A stretch of 64,000 nt of DNA from contig OZ245022.1 of the NCBI GenBank assembly GCA_965223835.1, forward strand, positions 434,001-498,000, written 5' to 3'. A program made the translations under genes and the position numbers. Source of the DNA: CAVYXZ01 sp965223835 (GTDB lineage: Bacteria; Chloroflexota; Anaerolineae; Aggregatilineales; Phototrophicaceae). Below the pieces are notes generated by a model. The model was given only the letters and a program-made list of their open reading frames with translations, had not been told where the DNA came from and searched no databases. Positions 61,471-64,000 of this stretch are shown here, one piece after another (within the stretch, counting starts at the first letter, position 1; each line of letters begins with the position of its first letter).

Positions 61471-63200
61471 CCGACATTCCGCACCCTAATTCTCAAAAAT
61501 GGCGAATTATGCGCTAAGCTCTCTGGATGGGGTCAAAGGAGAGCGAGAAACGCATGTCGGAAGCCTACACCACACAAGTTTTGGATCATCTGGGGATTGT
61601 AGCTGGCATTTGCCAACGGATTGACTTAATCGGTCAGATCGATGCGCGTATTGCTATTGAAGGACGGAAGGTGAGCATTGGTCAAGCGGTTCAAGCAATG
61701 GTCTTGAATGGATTGGGCTTTATCAGTCGTCCCCTGTATCTAAGTCCAGAATTCTTCCGCAACAAACCCATCGACCTGCTTATCGGAGCAGGTCTAGAAG
61801 CCGATGATCTGAACGAAGATAGCCTGGGTCGGGCTTTAGATCATGTGTATGCGGCTGGCGTGAGCGAGCTGTTTGCCGCAATTTGCGCCTATGCCCTGCA
61901 TGAGTTCGGGATCGAGGTACGCTTCGCACACATTGATACAACAGCTTTCAGCCTTGAAGGAGAATACGAGTTCGATGAAGAGCATGAAGATGAACCCCAG
62001 CCGATTCGGATTGCCTATGGCTACTCGAAAGACCGTCGTCCCGATCTGAAACAAGCCATCATGGGACTGATTTGTGTCAACGAGACTTCTATTCCCGCTT
62101 ATCTCACCACCTTATCGGGGAATGTATCCGACAAAACAAGTATGCCGGAGATGGCAAAACTCTATCTTGAACAGTTTGCTGAGGACGATGAAACACCGAT
62201 TCTGGTGGCAGATAGTGCATTATACAGCGCCGACAATTTACAGCAACTCTCCGAGATCAAGTGGGTGACGCGAGTGCCAATCACGTTAAATGAAGCCAAG
62301 ACATTGGTTGCAGAAACTAGCCAGGAAGGGATGCAAGCCTGTGAGCGCGCAGGATACTTCTATCGTGAGGTGGAAAGCCACTATGGTGGGATTGAGCAAC
62401 GCTGGTTGGTGGTGTTATATGAACCACGCCGTGAGCAGGAATTGGCACAATTGCAGAAACGCATCGGGCGTGAAGGCGAAAAACTGGCAAAGAGATTGAA
62501 GAAACTGAAACGCGAAGCCTTCAACTGCGAGGAAGATGCTCAAAAAGCCCTGGATGACTTTGGTAAACAGTGGTCATTTCATCTTGTGCGAGGCGCAGTG
62601 TACAACGTGACTCGTTACGCGCAACGCGGTCGTCCCAAAGCAGATAGTCCCACCACAACCGAATGGAAGATTGAAGCGAATTTTGAACCGGATGAAGCGG
62701 CAATCGCCCAGCAGGAACAATTCCTGGGCAAATATCTGATTGCCACCAATGAACTTGAGCAACAAACCCTACCAACAGCAGAGTTGTTGACCATCTACAA
62801 AGACCAGAACCGTAGTGTGGAACGCGGCTTTCGTTTCTTGAAAGACCCGTTGTTTTTTGCGTCACGGTTCTTTCTCAAGAAGCCGTCGCGCATCATGGGG
62901 TTGCTGATGGTAATGGGCCTGAGTTTGCTGATTTACGCCCTGGCCGAACATGATCTGCGGCAGAAATTGCAGCAACAGAACCAATCTGTCCCGGACCAGA
63001 AAGGCAAACCGACGCAACGTCCCACCATGCGACGGGTCTTCCAGATGTTTGAGGGCATCCACATCTTGCTCGTCGAAACGGAGCACGCACGAAAACGAAG
63101 GGTTCTCAATGTCCAACCGGTGCATCTACAGATCGCCGCCTTGCTCGGCCAGCCGATCCTCAAATTCTACGTTTTGACTGAGTGACCTGCGGAATGTCGG
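61471..63200 (+). mobile_element. IS1634-family element with 13-bp inverted repeats and 5-bp target duplication
   Basis: CCGACATTCCGCA at 61471-61483 and its complement at 63188-63200 form the ends. CAGGA is duplicated directly outside (61466-61470 and 63201-63205). One transposase gene fills the interior. The insertion is inside the nSTAND1 fragment and is recent judging by the perfect ends. Confidence 0.92.
61554..63185 (+). CDS. IS1634-family transposase
   Basis: 543 residues from ATG 61554 (AAGGAG upstream; ATG 61527 is the longer alternative). The N-terminal domain TTQVLDHLGIVAGICQRIDL is the DUF4277 type of IS1634 elements. The DDE core can be traced through HIDTTAFSLEGEYE (D), LVADSALYSADN (D) and RSVERGFRFLKDPLFFASRF (E). 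A helical Lys/Glu-rich insertion lies at ~310-360. The frame is intact and the gene may be active. Confidence 0.92.
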   Translation: MSEAYTTQVLDHLGIVAGICQRIDLIGQIDARIAIEGRKVSIGQAVQAMVLNGLGFISRPLYLSPEFFRNKPIDLLIGAGLEADDLNEDSLGRALDHVYAAGVSELFAAICAYALHEFGIEVRFAHIDTTAFSLEGEYEFDEEHEDEPQPIRIAYGYSKDRRPDLKQAIMGLICVNETSIPAYLTTLSGNVSDKTSMPEMAKLYLEQFAEDDETPILVADSALYSADNLQQLSEIKWVTRVPITLNEAKTLVAETSQEGMQACERAGYFYREVESHYGGIEQRWLVVLYEPRREQELAQLQKRIGREGEKLAKRLKKLKREAFNCEEDAQKALDDFGKQWSFHLVRGAVYNVTRYAQRGRPKADSPTTTEWKIEANFEPDEAAIAQQEQFLGKYLIATNELEQQTLPTAELLTIYKDQNRSVERGFRFLKDPLFFASRFFLKKPSRIMGLLMVMGLSLLIYALAEHDLRQKLQQQNQSVPDQKGKPTQRPTMRRVFQMFEGIHILLVETEHARKRRVLNVQPVHLQIAALLGQPILKFYVLTE

Positions 63201-63478
63201 CAGGAGTATTGCCCTGTTTGCGGGACAACGCCATTCCCGGTAGCAAGGATTGGTTATGACCTGGTTGGAATAAGGACACTTAGAGATGAAAATGGCGGTG
63301 CCCTCAACGCTTTGTTCTTCACCTTCCAGGTGCAGGATGGTGCCTTCGTCTTGCAAACTGCTGATAATGCGCAGTAGGTCGTTGTCTGCTCAAAACTGAG
63401 AAGTTTGGGGAGCGGTGCGAACGTCGTGCCTCTCCCCTTTTTCGGTAATGAATCAGGATTGTACGGCTTCACCAGAAC

Positions 63479-64000
63479 TTATTTAAACACGCCGCGCCGG
63501 ATGAGCAGCTTTTCCAGTTCACTGGTCCAGAACACCACTGTGCCTAGCACCAGACACAGCGCCAGTTGCTGCAAGGTGAGCGGATTGGTGTTGAACAAGT
63601 TGTTGAAGAATGGGGTGTAGACGGCCAGCAGTTGCAGAATCACTGTACTTACCACTGCGCCCAGCAGTAATCGATTGCCAAAAAACGGCAAGGCGAAAAA
63701 TGACTCACGGTGGGAACGCAGGCTCAGTGCGTGACCCATCTGCGCCAGCATCAGGAACATGAAAACGATGGTGTTCCAGGCGGGTTCGCCGTTACTGGCG
63801 GTAATATCGTTAGACCAGGCCCAGTAGCCCAGCCCCAGCCCGGTGAGGCCCAGCACGGTACCGATCATGACGACATGCCGCCCCAACCCACGTCCGAAGA
63901 TGCTCTCATTTGGCGCGTATGGTGGACGTTTCATACTGCCCTTTTCCGATTGTTCCACACCCAGCGCTAGCGCCGGGATGCCATCGGTAATCAGATTCAT
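63479..64000 (-). CDS. P-type cation-transporting ATPase, C-terminal part (partial)
   Basis: The frame is open to the last base; the gene starts beyond the window. The 173 visible residues begin MNLITDGIPALALGVEQ, the conserved TM6 region of P2-type ATPases (Ca2+/Mn2+ or cation pumps), and continue with four more hydrophobic segments (HVVMIGTVLGLTGLGLGYWA, LLLGAVVSTVILQLLAV, LALCLVLGTVVFW) to the stop. The cation cannot be assigned from this part. A decayed copy of the last 25 residues is at 32470-32560. Between the IS1634 footprint (63260) and this stop, 220 bases hold no supported gene. Confidence 0.9.
   Translation of the reverse strand: MNLITDGIPALALGVEQSEKGSMKRPPYAPNESIFGRGLGRHVVMIGTVLGLTGLGLGYWAWSNDITASNGEPAWNTIVFMFLMLAQMGHALSLRSHRESFFALPFFGNRLLLGAVVSTVILQLLAVYTPFFNNLFNTNPLTLQQLALCLVLGTVVFWTSELEKLLIRRGVFK

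Larger units (their letters stand above)
61330..63259 (+). pseudogene. nSTAND1-type NTPase fragment interrupted by IS1634
   Basis: Left piece (61330-61470): PIFFGQGGETADLID, then TPLVAVVGASGSGKSWLVGAG with the P-loop GASGSGKS, the start of an nSTAND1 NTPase module. Right piece (63206-63259): VLPCLRDNAIPGSKDWL then TGA. Removing the IS1634 and one copy of its 5-bp duplication joins them in frame as LVGAGVLPCLRDNAIPG, matching the family (VRAGLLPALR-like). The right piece stops after 17 codons, so the gene was already broken or frameshifted. nSTAND1 proteins act as signal-responsive or defence-type switches. Confidence 0.8.

Noticed and set aside
1..64000. CRISPR array, tRNA, rRNA or prophage
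   Set aside because: No regularly spaced repeats, no RNA gene signature and no phage structural gene were seen.

Overview
The window looks like a chromosomal segment of a heterotrophic, moderately GC-rich bacterium. Several traits suggest a Chloroflexota-like genome: LuxR/NB-ARC/TPR regulators, Dpp- and Ugp-type ABC importers with twin-arginine binding proteins, IS630, ISAs1, IS982 and IS1634 transposases, and an N-receiver/ABC ATPase fusion. No rRNA, tRNA or marker gene is present, so the taxonomy is inference. No CRISPR array or phage module is visible.

Region by region. 1-5.35 kb: a tight plus-strand operon for a molybdenum NAD-dependent formate dehydrogenase-type enzyme (tail of a NuoF-like subunit, a separate Fe-S subunit, FdhD, MoeA and a MoeA/periplasmic-binding-protein fusion). 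5.4-9.3 kb: an IS982-like element, a DinB gene broken by two stop codons, a VanZ-like protein and an ISAs1 element. 9.4-15.4 kb: sugar isomerase, rhodanese, a secreted protein and a large LuxR-type regulator. 15.5-22.3 kb: a lasso-peptide biosynthetic cluster (B1, B2, cyclase, precursor 1, HPr-kinase-like kinase, precursor 2, PRMT-like methyltransferase). An identical ISAs1 copy has jumped between the kinase and precursor 2. Both precursors have a 39-residue leader and a Gly/Ser-rich core with Glu at core position 8.

22.3-31.3 kb: a secreted PQQ-type propeller and a DUF3179 lipoprotein gene whose conserved CPxC motif has an in-frame TGA in place of the first Cys, followed by a SECIS-like hairpin (candidate selenoprotein). 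Then an MFS/ArsR efflux operon with a perfect operator-like inverted repeat, an HxlR regulator divergent from a methyltransferase, an SDR enzyme and a GH4 glycosidase. 31.4-34.1 kb: TerC, a relic of a P-type ATPase gene and a frameshifted IS630 remnant.

34.1-60.8 kb: about 27 kb of co-directional minus-strand genes forming a carbohydrate-utilisation region. It has two ABC import systems (Dpp-type and Ugp/Mal-type), a GntR/LacI-type repressor, a soluble LacI-histidine kinase-receiver-AraC hybrid sensor, a GH38 mannosidase, a ceramidase-like hydrolase, an SGNH hydrolase, an alpha/beta esterase, a PhyH dioxygenase and propeller proteins. The likely job is sensing, importing and deacylating or hydrolysing a complex glycan or glycoconjugate. 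61-64 kb: a mobile-element graveyard (IS982 relic, nSTAND1 gene fragment split cleanly by IS1634) and the C-terminal end of a P-type cation ATPase running off the window.
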